This document shows, piece by piece, positions 10,020 through 20,299 of a stretch of 64,000 bases of DNA. This DNA is from Ophiura sarsii (lineage: Eukaryota > Echinodermata > Ophiuroidea > Amphilepidida > Ophiuridae): positions 52,308,639-52,372,638 of the forward strand of contig CM069455.1 of NCBI GenBank assembly GCA_035610835.1. The letters are read 5' to 3'. The notes below the pieces were generated by a model that saw nothing but the letters and a program-made list of their open reading frames with translations, did no database searches and was not told the origin of the DNA. The position numbers and the translations under genes were made by a program. The stretch's first letter is position 1; every line of letters begins with the position of its first letter.

Positions 10020-11625
10020 GAGTCCAGCCGGGGGCGTTGTTACTTTTTGCATTTAATGCAGATCGACAAATCACAGTAAAAATATAATATTGACAAAATC
10101 ACAGACCACTTACACAAAAATCGCATCTGCGCATGCTCCTGTCGTGATCGAAATCTACCACACAAGCAATGGGCGAGTTTTATAAGTGCTGGGCAGGACT
10201 GTAATTTAACATAAACATTCATCCTGACCAGGTGCACATATGGCTTCCAAGCAATAAGGCAATGAGAAAATGTTTTGAAATTTTTGTTTGAAATTTTAGA
10301 AAAAAAGAAAACTCCACCAAAATGTTCACAAAAAAACCAACAACAACATATGCCTGACTAACCAAGAAGAGAGGTCCGTTTGCCGGCAGAACAAGTGTTT
10401 TTGTGTGTTTTTCCGTCACATAAACATAGGTTGAAATGAGGATGTGTGATGGCTATTTAAATAGATTCTACTTCAATAAAACTCAATTTAGAGGTATCAC
10501 AGCCCCTTAATTTGTGTGATTGGTGAATTGTTAAAAGCCACACTTTAGGGTTTGTACCCTGATGAGCCAGGAAGTTTACAAATAGTATTATAAATTGACA
10601 GTGATATTTGTAATCATTTTTGTTTCATTGATGAATGACATATAAAACAACAATATTGAAGCAAACATATCTATAGTCGGCGTCATAATTCCACCACTGC
10701 GTGCGGAAAGAGTGTACGGGTGAAAATTCTACCAACCAATTGGTCAATCATGAAATCGTCACATGCATATATATTTGTTTGTGCATTTCATGCATCTGAT
10801 GCTTTTGTGAAATAGCATGACTTTTGTCCATAGCATTAGGCCAACAAAAAGAAGAAGTTGGATCGTAAAACCGGGGACAGACAACCCAGTCGCATTTTTG
10901 TTTTTTGTTTTTGAAGAAGAAAAAAGTATAAAAAAATAAGATCTTTTTAACAAACAATTTTTTTTTAGAAATTACAAATCTGTCACCTAAATGATCTCAA
11001 TTGACCCTATGTGATCCCACTCTGAACTATTTACTATCCATGCCACCAGAATTTGTCTTTTTAATATCAGAATTTAGTTAAATTATAAACCTCAGTGTAT
11101 TCCAGTGTGATTTGGTCATTCTTTGGAATCTAAAAAATAAAATTGACCTACCGACCCAAAAATAATTTGAGGTGAAAGGGCAATCCGACCTTCTTTTTTT
11201 AGGCCCTATGACAGCGACTATATCGAGGGTTGAGCGCCACTCAATTTTTGGGCAAATTAACATTGTGGTACAAAAGTAATCCATAACCTAGATTTTCAGA
11301 ACCATAAGAGATAACTCATAAACCACTCTTAATTTGACTAAAATAAGTTGGGTGCTACAGTGTATTGTAAATGAGTCCCAAATATTTGAAAGTTGATTAT
11401 ATCCCAAAATAGCATTGCTTGAGTTACGGCCTTCTGGCGCTCAACCCTCGATATTTGATATGAAACTCCAATTTGATATGAAATTCCGTTTTCAGTAATA
11501 TTTTGTTCACTCTCGTTTCTTCCCCTATTTTCTCTCTCCTTGTATTTTACAGTGGTGGAAATGCACCATCATATGTGTATAGGTTACTAAGTGAGATGTA
11601 TCATCCCGACGACACAGATTTATAG
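8829..11625 (+). CDS. EIF2B2: EIF2B2: translation initiation factor eIF2B subunit beta, C-terminal exons
   Basis: Two exons, 8829-8965 and 11553-11625, join in phase 2 (codon AT|T). Together they encode a C-terminus with PAFDYVPSELVTLYISNI followed by GGNAPSYVYRLLSEMYHPDD and a TAG stop. The IGGNAPSY-YRL-E-YHPDD ending is the signature of eIF2B beta. In the cytosol eIF2B exchanges GDP for GTP on eIF2; beta is one of the regulatory subunits (alpha, beta, delta) that sense phosphorylated eIF2. About 280 upstream residues are missing: no upstream exon was found between 3623 and 8828. They may lie left of the window, which would nest the minus-strand CUB/LRR gene in an EIF2B2 intron, or this may be a partial copy. 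Confidence 0.85.
8994..9245 (+). repeat. 91-bp tandem repeat, three copies
   Basis: GAACG-ACAAATTAGAACG followed by CGCGTGAAG and CCCATAAGCATGGT recurs at 8994, 9086 and 9177. The third copy is split by a hAT-type insertion and resumes at about 9467. Confidence 0.85.
9246..9466. mobile_element. hAT-type MITE with 8-bp target duplication
   Basis: The ends CAGGGCTGTAC and GTACACCCCTG are inverted, and AATGGACG is duplicated at 9238-9245 and 9467-9474. Internally a GGCTGGTAACTTTT motif repeats. It is 221 bp with no coding. Confidence 0.8.
9656..9663. promoter_or_regulatory. CRE-like palindrome TGACGTCA
   Basis: A perfect full-site CRE/ATF motif inside the last EIF2B2 intron. A single 8-mer can occur by chance, so any regulatory role is only a possibility. 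Confidence 0.2.
9963..10036 (+). tRNA. tRNA-Asn(GTT)-like, probably decayed
   Basis: The D arm (GGCGCAATTGGTTAGCGCG), a perfect anticodon stem TTCGG/CCGAA around loop CTGTTAA (anticodon GTT) and the T loop TTCGAGT are present. The T stem has one mismatch and the acceptor stem ACCTACG/CGGGGGC has two mismatches and a wobble pair. The internal promoter boxes look intact. This is a recent pseudogene or a weak tRNA in an EIF2B2 intron. Confidence 0.6.
10037..11222. other. Intron sequence without recognised features
   Basis: AT-rich EIF2B2 intron. No conserved exon was found on either strand; short frames here lack family motifs. Confidence 0.5.
11223..11451. mobile_element. TA-flanked MITE
   Basis: TATCGAGGGTTGAGCGCC at 11221 is the inverted complement of GGCGCTCAACCCTCGATA at 11436-11453, with TA on both sides. 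It is about 230 bp, mariner-like, and ends about 100 bp before the last EIF2B2 exon. Confidence 0.7.
11553..11625 (+). CDS. EIF2B2: EIF2B2 last coding exon
   Basis: The acceptor TGTATTTTACAG ends at 11552. The exon completes the split Ile codon and encodes GGNAPSYVYRLLSEMYHPDD, TDL and TAG. It is highly family-specific despite its 73-nt length. Confidence 0.9.
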
Positions 11626-12140
11626 CACTAAGATGAGATGGTGGACTCGGATTACACATTGTTACAGCACATCAGATTGGGTATTTGCTACCAGTGTTAT
11701 CACTGATGTCATTTTGAAGATCAGATGGACGGGGTTTTGGACCTACTAACCTGGGAAAAGATTTTGGAACAGTTACGTGGGAACGACATAAAACTATACC
11801 ATCCCTTCTCCTGTGCAATGTAAATTGTGTAGATGACACTGTTTCAACAAATCAGTATTTGCCACCAGTGTTATCACTGACGTCGTTTTAAAAGATCAGA
11901 TGGACATGGATTTGGACCTACGATTCTAGAAAAAGAGGTTTTGAAACCGTTACTTGTTAACAATGGAAAACTATTACCTACCCGTCTCTCCCCTGTGCAA
12001 TGTTGAGAAATGTCTGTCTTCATCAGTTATTGCAAGTGTCCAAACATTGATCGATGGAGGTGTGTGGAATGGTATATTGTAGTATAAGATGTCATCTGCA
12101 GCTCTTTAACAAAATAAATGTCAACTTTCCAAGAAGGGTG
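11626..12140 (+). other. EIF2B2: EIF2B2 3' UTR with candidate poly(A) signal
   Basis: Sequence after the stop lacks further exons. AATAAA at 12113-12118 is the first good poly(A) signal. An internal near-repeat lies inside the UTR: the GCTACCAGTGTTATCACTGA text at about 11688 recurs at about 11861. Confidence 0.55.
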
Positions 12141-12385
12141 TAACTTATTCTAACCTGTTGTTCATGTCAAGACAAAATTGGTAAATGTCAATTTTACTTA
12201 AGTTTCTAGAGTGGCTATAGTTTTAGAAATATTTATTCAAGCAAACTTTTTCATTTCAAGCAGAAAATATTGATATTTTTGAAAAATGGTGTAAAATATT
12301 TAAGGGTCAGTCGCTGACACAACAACAATTTGTTTTTGATCTTACCACGATGATACAGACATAACCCATTCAGATAGATGCAATA

Positions 12386-12831
12386 TGTGATGCGATCTGA
12401 GAAAACCCGTCGGATGTCGCAAAATGTGAACTAGGGATTATGGGTAAAATAGAAAAATTAAAAAAAAATAAAAATAAAAAAAACTTTTTTCTTTTTTTAG
12501 ATTTTGTTAAAGAAAATTAGTTTCCAGTACTTTGTGTCATCATCTTTCATGAAATTTCACCTTGACAAACTTACTTAAGTCACTTTTATTATTATCCTTA
12601 TAATGTTATTGTATTGAATTATGTATCTTTTTTGGCCTGTTTGCATGATTTCTTGTTTTGTAGCTTTTGGTGACATCACAATCATCATTCACTCATAACT
12701 TTTTTTGTAGTGATCGTAGAAAAATGATCGAAACAGTTCTGTAATCAGCACAGTTTTAGCTTTCTTATGATATAAATATCTCCAATATGAAAAATGCCAC
12801 CATGTGGCGGGTTTTCACAGATCGCATCACA
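12386..12831. mobile_element. Mariner-type MITE, family M1 copy 1
   Basis: The termini TGTGATGCGATCTG and CAGATCGCATCACA are inverted and flanked by TA. The interior is homologous in the same order to copy 2 at 15350-15757 (CCGTCGGATGTCGCAAAATG, TGCATGATTTCTTGTTTTGT, CTCCAATATGAAAAATGCCA). Confidence 0.85.
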
Positions 12832-12836
12832 TATTA

Positions 12837-13270
12837 GAGTGTGTTTCTACAGAGCCTCCGCCTTTTGCCGGTGGTAACTTAGCCTGCTAAAAAGGCGGTG
12901 GTAGAAGTACTGGGCTGTTTCTACAGACGACGTAAAAGACGACTAATCACTTTGTGGGGGTGTGTGCGTAGAGGAACGGCTGATTTCGAAATGACACGGA
13001 TTCATTATATAACAACACAACAAACAAATATCTTGGCAATAAACAAACAAAGCAATTTCCGGTTAGACGGCTAATCGGGCGGCGGTCTGTTTCTACAGAG
13101 CTCTGGCGGGCAATTAGCAGGCTAACCTACCACCGCTATCCTTGATTTTCTAGGATAATTTGCCCGTGGTAGATTAGCCAGCTAACGGCGTCAGGACCTG
13201 TTTCTACAGAGCTGTTAGACGTCTACCCCCCGTGATCAACCGGCTAATGACTCTCTGTAGAAACACGCTC
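12837..13270. mobile_element. PIF/Harbinger-like MITE with TTA target duplication
   Basis: GAGTGTGTTTCTACAGAG and CTCTGTAGAAACACGCTC are inverted ends, with TTA on both sides (12834-12836, 13271-13273). GTTTCTACAGAG recurs internally near 12905, 13088 and 13199. It sits immediately next to the M1 MITE. Confidence 0.75.
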
Positions 13271-13273
13271 TTA

Positions 13274-14364
13274 GACGAGGTTTGCCACTGTGGCAGGGTG
13301 TCCATGATCAACAATTGTTGTGGTTTTACAGCAAATCATATATTGTAGAGAAGGATGTTTGATCTGTACAAAACTATTTTGAAGCACTGTCGGTAATGCA
13401 TGGATCATATAAACAAACACATTTGTAACTAAGATGAAAGAAATGATTTGAAGATTTGGCTGTTATTATTATTTGATCTTTCTTTATTGAGGGTAAACAG
13501 CTTCAGTGTCAAGCACTGCTTTCCAAGCAGGCCCTCATTTCACAGAGAAAAATACATAATTATTTACAATATATATACATGGAATATAACAACTATTTAC
13601 ATAAATATACAGAACCATCAGATAAATTCAGCAAGGAAATGCAGAATTGTAATATACTTTAGAACACAAAATTTAAATTCCATGGATCTTTGTTTTAAAT
13701 TGTTGCACTGACATATTCTCAAGCTCGGTTCTGATTGTTGATGGCAAGTTGTTCCAGGCATATGCTGGATTTATTATTATCCATTTATAAAGCTCTAAAT
13801 GGATAAATTTCAATTTTACTAATGTTTCTAGTGTGATAGTAGTTTAAAACTATTTATTCAAGCAAACAAATTCATTTCAAGCAGAAAATAGTAATATTTA
13901 AAATTTAAAAAATGTGACCCTAGTTTGTTGTATTTTATATAGGTTCAGTCACTGAGGCAACACAACATGTTTTTAATTTAGGCCTGTAATCATACGCCCT
14001 GTTTCTCTTCCCTGTCACACAATTGAACAACACCCTCTGACCTTACTTCGCCACGCCAAAAACCTCTACCATCGGTGAACCACCCAAATAATCCAGGTGA
14101 GATCAGTGGATGGGAGTGGTTACAATATTAAGTGAGCCCTCTATCGGTAGTTCAGTCGGAGAGTGTTGTGCATAGAGTGACAAAGGAAAAAGGGACTACA
14201 AAGTGGACTAGTACCAAGGGGAAACAGTGTACTCTTTGTGTGAAAAGGCATGAAAATGGTGGTTTGAATTTTTTTTATTTTTTTTATTAATTGTTAACTG
14301 TTTTTCCTTTTTTTTTAAAGTCATATGTCCAGTGACATCAACGTGACGCACTTGTCGACTGTTA
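13274..14364. other. Intergenic, one diverged duplication
   Basis: No exon is recognised. About 13790-13985 is a diverged direct duplicate of 12175-12345 (shared TTATTCAAGCAAAC, TCATTTCAAGCAGAAAATA and GGTCAGTC-CTGA blocks). The two copies flank the MITE pair. Confidence 0.55.
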
Positions 14365-14599
14365 TACACTGAGCCAAAAAAGAAACTTATAAAAAAAAGA
14401 AACTTATAAAATTTTAACAGATCACCAAATAAAATTCTGTGCATGAAAATGTACCAAATTTGGATACAACATTACTGCAATGTATTGCTTCAAATGGCAG
14501 TCAATAACCAATTGTTTGCTTCAATGACGCAAGAGAAATTCGCACTGACCCTATGGTGATCTGTTAAAATTTTATAAGTTTCTTTTTTGGCTCAGTGTA
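14365..14599. mobile_element. Palindromic TA-flanked MITE
   Basis: TACACTGAGCCAAAAAAGAA at about 14365 is the complement of the 14580-14599 end. The arms continue through ACTTATAAAATTTTAACAGA for about 50 bp. The left arm has a small internal duplication of AGAAACTTATAA. Mariner-like. Confidence 0.85.
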
Positions 14600-14724
14600 T
14601 GTTGCTCCTATTGCATTCACTTGTTCCACACAATCTTGGGGTTGTAATAACAAAATTGATCCTTTTTTCACATCCAGAAATGTTCTAACATTGTCCATCC
14701 CAATGGATGCATGTCATATGAGGT

Positions 14725-15116
14725 TGACCTCGCGGAAAGTATGCGAGGTCGGTTCACCTCGCGGAAAGTATGCGAGGTCGGTTCACCTCGCGGAAAGTAT
14801 GCGAGGTCGGTTCACCTCGCGGAAAGTATGCGAGGTCGGTTCACCTCGCGGAAAGTATGCGAGGTCGGTTCACCTCGCGGAAAGTATGCGAGGTCGGTTC
14901 ACCTCGCGGAAAGTATGCGAGGTCGGTTCACCTCGCGGAAAGTATGCGAGGTCGGTTCACCTCGCGGAAAGTATGCGAGGTCAACCTCGCGGAAAGTATG
15001 CGAGGTCAACCTCGCGGAAAGTATGCGAGGTCAACCTCGCGGAAAGTATGCGAGGTCAACCTCGCGGAAAGTATGCGAGGTCAACCTCGCGGAAAGTATG
15101 CGAGGTCAACCTCGCC
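14725..15116. repeat. Hairpin-unit tandem array (nine 29-bp then five 25-bp units)
   Basis: Each unit contains ACCTCGC, then GGAAAGTAT, then GCGAGGT: a perfect 7-bp stem with a 9-nt loop. The first nine units (29-bp spacing) are joined by a CGGTTC-containing linker; the last five (25-bp spacing) have only CA. Units are nearly identical, indicating recent expansion. The array is bounded by ATGAGGTTGACC and an inverse GACCTCAT at about 15160. Confidence 0.92.
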
Positions 15117-15349
15117 CCAAAAAGGTTGCAATCCATGGTGCGCAATACGTAAGCTCGACCTCATGGCTCTGATTGGTTGGCAGCATTTTATGAGTTTTTA
15201 AGCATGCCCATTAAGCTGATCGAAGTGTGCCCGCATTTGTTGGGCTGTGGCCAGGAGAATATGTGCTGTAGGTCCACTGAGAATACTGAAGACGGTGATA
15301 TGATATATAGATTGTTCACATACCACAATGGACCTCCTAGGCCTTAGTA

Positions 15350-15757
15350 TGTGATGCGATCTGTGAAAACCCGTCGGATGTCGCAAAATGTGAACTAGGG
15401 ATTATGGGTTAAATTGAAATTCAAAAAACAAAAACAAGATTCCAATACTTTGGGTCATCAACTTTTATGAAATTTCACCTTCAAAAACTAACTTGAAGTC
15501 ATTTTTAGCTTTTAGCATTAACCTTATAATGTTATTCTATTGAATTATGTATCTTTATTGGCCTGTTTTCATGATTTCTTGTTTTGTAGCTTTTTATGAC
15601 ATCACAATCATCATTCACTCATAATTTTTTTTGAAGTGATCGTAGAAAAATGATCAAAACATTTATGTAATCAGCACAGGTTTAGCTTTTTTATGATATA
15701 AATATCTCCAATATGAAAAATGCCACCATGTAGCGGGTTTTCACAGATTGCATCACA
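15350..15757. mobile_element. Mariner-type MITE, family M1 copy 2
   Basis: It has the same ends and interior as 12386-12831 with small indels, and TA on both sides. The right end has one substitution (ATTGCATCACA). Confidence 0.85.
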
Positions 15758-16096
15758 TATTGTTTTGTTAAAATCAGTAAATGTAGGTCCAGACAAATGC
15801 ATCCTTTTGACGTGTAACATTATCTTCTGTTTGGTGGTAAAGTGTCGATTAAGACAATGTGAAATGTGGAGATTTTAAATCCAGGCAAAGTATACACACA
15901 ATGTGTTGTATAAAATAAATCACAGTAACAGAAACATAGCGTAGTTTTGAATTATTGTCTTTCTTTGTATCACAGAAATGATGATCAAATAAAATAAAAA
16001 TTTGTTTGTGAGGCCAAATTGCTCTCATCGGCAGCATTATTTTATTTGCAAAAGATGCAAGCACAAACTTGCTTCTGGAAATTTGGAAACATCTTA

Positions 16097-16246
16097 GGGA
16101 GCACATCAAAACTCGACCGCGCGGCAACCGCCGGTTCCGCCCGGTTGGACCGCATATCATTGTTTAGAACAATAGAAACCGGCTGCAACCGCACGGAACC
16201 CCACGGAACCGGCAGTTGCCGGGCGGTCGAGTTTTGATGTGCTCCC
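16097..16246. mobile_element. PIF/Harbinger-like palindromic MITE
   Basis: GGGAGCACATCAAAACTCGA and its exact complement form the ends, with TTA duplicated at 16094-16096 and 16247-16249. It is 150 bp and GC-rich with CCG-rich internal repeats. Confidence 0.85.
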
Positions 16247-16428
16247 TTATCACATTGCTTTAAATTGGGCCAAATGTTATAAGTTTTAGGCATAAAGCGA
16301 TGGGAAAAAACCCGTTCTACGGGCTTGACCGACCTGAGAGGTCTGTTTGCTCGTAGAACAGGGTTTGTTATTTTAGTATCACCTAATGGTTGCGATTTGA
16401 TATGCATGCTCGATGGTGCAGATGAATA

Positions 16429-16751
16429 TTAAAGGCATATTATGCGATCTTTTCCATGGGACGCCCTCTATCTTTGATTTTTTTTTTAAAGCAGATTTTC
16501 TTGCAGATTTACATTTCTGATTATATAGCATAAATATAATTTAGACTAGAATAAAATAAGTTGTCGGATATCCGACAGTTTATTTTCACTCTAAAACCAT
16601 GATTTTGAGGTAATTAAGAATCGTATCGCCCTGTAACTTGGAATGTATGTACGATTTATGATCAGAAATGTAAATCTGCAAGAAAATCTGCTTTCAATTT
16701 TTTTTCGATGTTGAGGGCGTTCCATGGAAAGATCACATAATATACCTTTAA
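16429..16751. mobile_element. MITE family A copy (TTAA ends)
   Basis: It begins TTAAAGGCATATTATG and ends CATAATATACCTTTAA. The arms share AGCAGATTTTCTTGCAGATT and its complement. The centre is a short hairpin, GTCGGATATCCGAC. Other copies lie at 18154, 34814, 39575, 49431 and 50090-51143. Confidence 0.88.
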
Positions 16752-16753
16752 AT

Positions 16754-18054
16754 TAGGGGGGGTGGGGTACCGTGCCATTTTGTCCCGAAGCAATGGTCAT
16801 GACGTCATATTTTGGTCGATTTTCTGAACTTTTGTATTGGATTTACGTGCAAAATATATGCCCTTGGCAGCATACTTTCCCGGGTGTGTGGGTGCACTTT
16901 AAATTTCAGATGTTCTAAAATGGACGGATATCTAACCAATTTGATAAAAAAACACGATCCACACACCCCAGAATTGCAAAAAAAGCATAAAATAAGTCCA
17001 CTTTTTTGTGCCTTTTGAACAGAGTGGCGGCCGGGATTGTAGAATTTAACACAGTGCATTAACCCATGACCCATGATATAAATAAATTATTTGCGATCAA
17101 TTTTTCCAATTAGCACGGTTAGTGTAGTGGATAGAAAGTCGACATGAGGAGCGAAAGGTTGTGGGTTCGAGCCCCATTAGGAGCACTTTTGTTTTATATG
17201 CTGGATTTGCTTAGCATCATCTGTATGCTTGCTCACGCGGACACTACACTGCTGGCGTTCACCGTATCATTTACGCCATTTTTTTCTCTCGAAAATGTCA
17301 AAAAAAATTACCGTTCTTTTAAAAATAAGGATTATAATCAAATTACAAACACATTTTGTGCGAGAGCAACACACACATTTGGCAAAAATGGCACAATAAA
17401 AATCCGTTCGTTATAAATAAATGGACATGGTTAAATAATAAAACTATCACAATTACAGTCGTGGATCTCTGTGGCGTGTGCGTAGGTTGGCCATGTCGTT
17501 GGCAATCGGAAATCACGGGTTCGAATATTCTATTTATTTTTCTATTTTTTAAACTTGATGGTAGATTAATGTAACATTGTTATGTCAATTTTTATCAATT
17601 ATAAATGCCGCCCATGCGTTTATAGTTTTCTTTTTATTTATTTATCTATCATAAATGTATCCTTGATTTATTTAACTTTGTATCTAAACAATTAAAATGC
17701 GTAAACAATTATATTTATTGCTCGATAAATAGAGTGATTTAACTTGAGTTCAGTTTGATAATATGATAGCAAAACTTGTTGTAAAACCATTTTACCAGTG
17801 TGTCCAACAATTTCTCCTTTGCACACTTTGGTAATACATTCAGAGATGTCACTTTTAGCTTGTTATAGCTAGGCTCAATTATAAGCAAGTTTGCGACCGG
17901 GTTTGCGACCTCTATGATTTTAGGCTGGTAACACAATCCCACAGTGCATTTCGTTAAAACAGTGTAAATTATTTTTCCACGATACGTATCACGTGATAAC
18001 CACGATCGATTTCGCAAAATATTGCAAAATGGCGCGGTACCCCAGCCCCCCCTA
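16754..18054. mobile_element. 1.3-kb element with 30-bp inverted ends and 9-bp target duplication
   Basis: The left end TAGGGGGGGTGGGGTACC with GTGCCATTTTG pairs with the right end CAAAATGGCGCGGTACCCCA and CCCCCCCTA. CCTTTAAAT is repeated directly at 16745-16753 and 18055-18063. The 9-bp duplication is typical of MULE-type elements. No transposase frame was found. A tRNA-like segment lies inside. Confidence 0.7.
17114..17187 (+). pseudogene. tRNA-like segment (A-box and B-box)
   Basis: TTAGTGTAGTGG resembles an A-box and GGTTCGAGCCC is a good B-box 45 bp later, inside a tRNA-length segment ending in GGAGCAC. The stems pair poorly, so this is a tRNA-derived relic or SINE head rather than a working tRNA. 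Confidence 0.4.
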
Positions 18055-18153
18055 CCTTTAAATTAACACAAAAAGCCGATGTGGCCTTTCGCCCTGTCAT
18101 GAAAAAACTTCTCAACATCCATAAGTAAAAGGTCACTCTCATTACCAGACGCG

Positions 18154-18372
18154 TTAAAGGCATATTATGTGATCTTTTCCAAGTGGCGCCCTCTATCATT
18201 GATTTTACTATGAAAGCAGATTTTCTTGCAGATTTGCATATTTGATCATAAATCATAAACATCTTTCAAGTTACAGATCGATACGATTCCTAATTACTTC
18301 AAAATCATGGTTTGAAAAATAGATTGTACCAAGCGGTACAATCTATTTTTTAAATTTTACTCTTAATTCACT
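18154..18372. mobile_element. MITE family A copy, right half lost
   Basis: The left end TTAAAGGCATATTATGTGAT is intact. The central hairpin here is AATAGATTGTACC...GGTACAATCTATT. The copy ends where the 29-bp minisatellite begins. Confidence 0.8.
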
Positions 18373-18377
18373 CTTTA

Positions 18378-18897
18378 AACCATGAACCTTGCTAAACTGT
18401 AGCAATTCTGCCCAACCTTGCTAAACTGTAGCAATTCTGCCTAACCTTGCTAAACTGTAACAATTCTGCCTAACCTTGCTAAACTGTAGCAATTCTACCT
18501 AACCTTGCTAAACTGTAACAATTCTGCCTAACCTTGCTAAACTGTAGCAATTCTACCTAACCTTGCTAAACTGTAGCATTTCTACCTAACCTTGCTAAAC
18601 TGTAACAATTCTGCCTAACCTTGCTAAACTGTAGCAATTCTACCTAACCTTGCTAAACTGTAGCAATTCTGCCCAACCTTGCTAAACTGTAGCAATTCTG
18701 CCTAACCTTGCTAAACTGTAACAATTCTGCCTAACCTTGCTAAACTGTAGCAATTCTACCTAACCTTGCTAAACTGTAGCAATTCTGCCCAACCTTGCTA
18801 AACTGTAGCAATTCTGCCTAACCTTGCTAAACTGTAGCAATTCTGCCCAACCTTGCTAAACTGCAGTAGTTCTGCCTAACCTTGTTAAACGCACTTA
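18378..18897 (+). repeat. 29-bp minisatellite, about 17-18 copies
   Basis: The unit is ACCTTGCTAAACTGTAGCAA plus TTCTGCCTA, with variants (GTAACA, TCTACC, GCCCA) arranged in mixed order. Little coding potential is seen. Confidence 0.93.
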
Positions 18898-19154
18898 AGT
18901 GTGCTCCACAAAAGAAAGTCGCACACTTGTAGTCCTATAGAGCGACTTCCAATTAATTATGCCTTGACCAATCTGAGTAGATAGACATTTGGGTGCATCT
19001 TTATGGCACAATTTGGTACCATATTTGCCACGTAAAAACTTTAGATAAGCCAGTTATCAAATACAAATCTGTGACATTTTCAAATTCACATATTCAACAC
19101 AGGTCCCATCATGTCCAAATATGGGTCAATTTTTATCAAATGTCCTTGCAAAAA

Positions 19155-20202
19155 AGTTTCTTTTTGCTGATATACACATCACCAAAAATTAGTCCCCCTC
19201 TCAGCAGTTCATCATAACATCGTAATGTAAAACATTTTACCAATAAAACTCAAGTTAGAAATAATCCTATGACCGTTTCCTAAGTGTTGTTTGAAAATGA
19301 AAGATTCATGGCTGAATGAGCGTTCTTTTTGCTGATATACACATCACCACAAATTAGTCCCCCTCTCAGCAGTTCATCATAACATCGTAAGGTAAAACAT
19401 TTTACCAATAAAACTCAAGTTAGAAATAATCCTATGACTGTTTCGTAAGTATTGTTTGAAAATGAAAGATTCGTGGCTGAATGAGCTCAAATAAAAGCAG
19501 ACACCGACTGCCCTTCCCATAAATGCTAAATGGGGATAGGTTGAGGATATACCATCAGAACAAAAAAATATACCATCAGAGAAAAAGAAAGGAAATAGCT
19601 TAGAGTGCCCTTTTAAAACGGGATCTCTTTGGTTGAATCTTTATCGCGAGTATAGTTCACTCTAACATTTCTCAAAGAGTGATTTCATGGAAACATACAG
19701 GTCTCTGGTTGAGTGCAGTTTAAAATAACCACTATAGTCGTCGTCAAAATACTTCGGCACTTTTTTATGTGACAACTGCGTACAGCGTAAACACGGAAGT
19801 GCGTTGTAGAACAGCGTCACAACAGCGTTATCTTTGAGCAGTTCGACGCGTCGCGGCCCCTGTAATCCGATTGTATCTATGGGTCATGAATGTCCCCGCC
19901 CACACGCTCGTAACTAGACGCGCGCATTGGCGGTTTTAAAAAGTGCTGAAGTATTCCGACGATGACTATAAGTATACCCACTAAGTGATTATTACTCCAA
20001 TGCGCAATCAATTCATGATTATTCAGCCATGTGAATCCCCTTTTCGGCCTGTGAGTTGTTAAGTGGTGGTCTGGTGGATACAGGCGTTACTGACCTGCAG
20101 ATTTGATCAACTGTTGTGACTTTTGCGAAGGGCAGTTTTTGTCTCGCGATGTTATGACGAACTGTTGAGAGGGGGACTTATTTTTGGTGATGTGTTTTAT
20201 TA
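19155..20202. repeat. Inverted-repeat element with a duplicated left arm
   Basis: A block containing TACACATCACCA, TTAGTCCCCCTCTCAGCAGT and TCATCATAACATCG occurs at 19173-19224 and again directly at 19337-19392 (part of a roughly 170-bp tandem duplication). It occurs once in inverse orientation at 20147-20202. The arrangement looks like a DNA element whose left end was duplicated. Confidence 0.7.
19733..19975. mobile_element. Nested MITE
   Basis: ACTATAGTCGTCGTCAAAAT and ACTTCGGCACTTTTT pair with AAAAAGTGCTGAAGT and CCGACGATGACTATAAGT. It is about 240 bp and lies inside the 19155-20202 element. Confidence 0.65.
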
Positions 20203-20299
20203 GTTCATGGCTTAAGAATATTAATATTAGCATTTCTGAACCAATTTCTTTCAGCCAAACCGGTAACTAGAACAAAAACACAAACAAACATAAGTTTCT

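Noticed and set aside
14725..15116. CRISPR-like palindromic repeat array
   Set aside because: There are no diverse spacers; linkers are identical within each class, and the DNA is animal. It is a minisatellite of hairpin units.
17455..17530. Second tRNA-like segment with GGTTCGAAT
   Set aside because: No convincing A-box or stems; the B-box match alone is weak.
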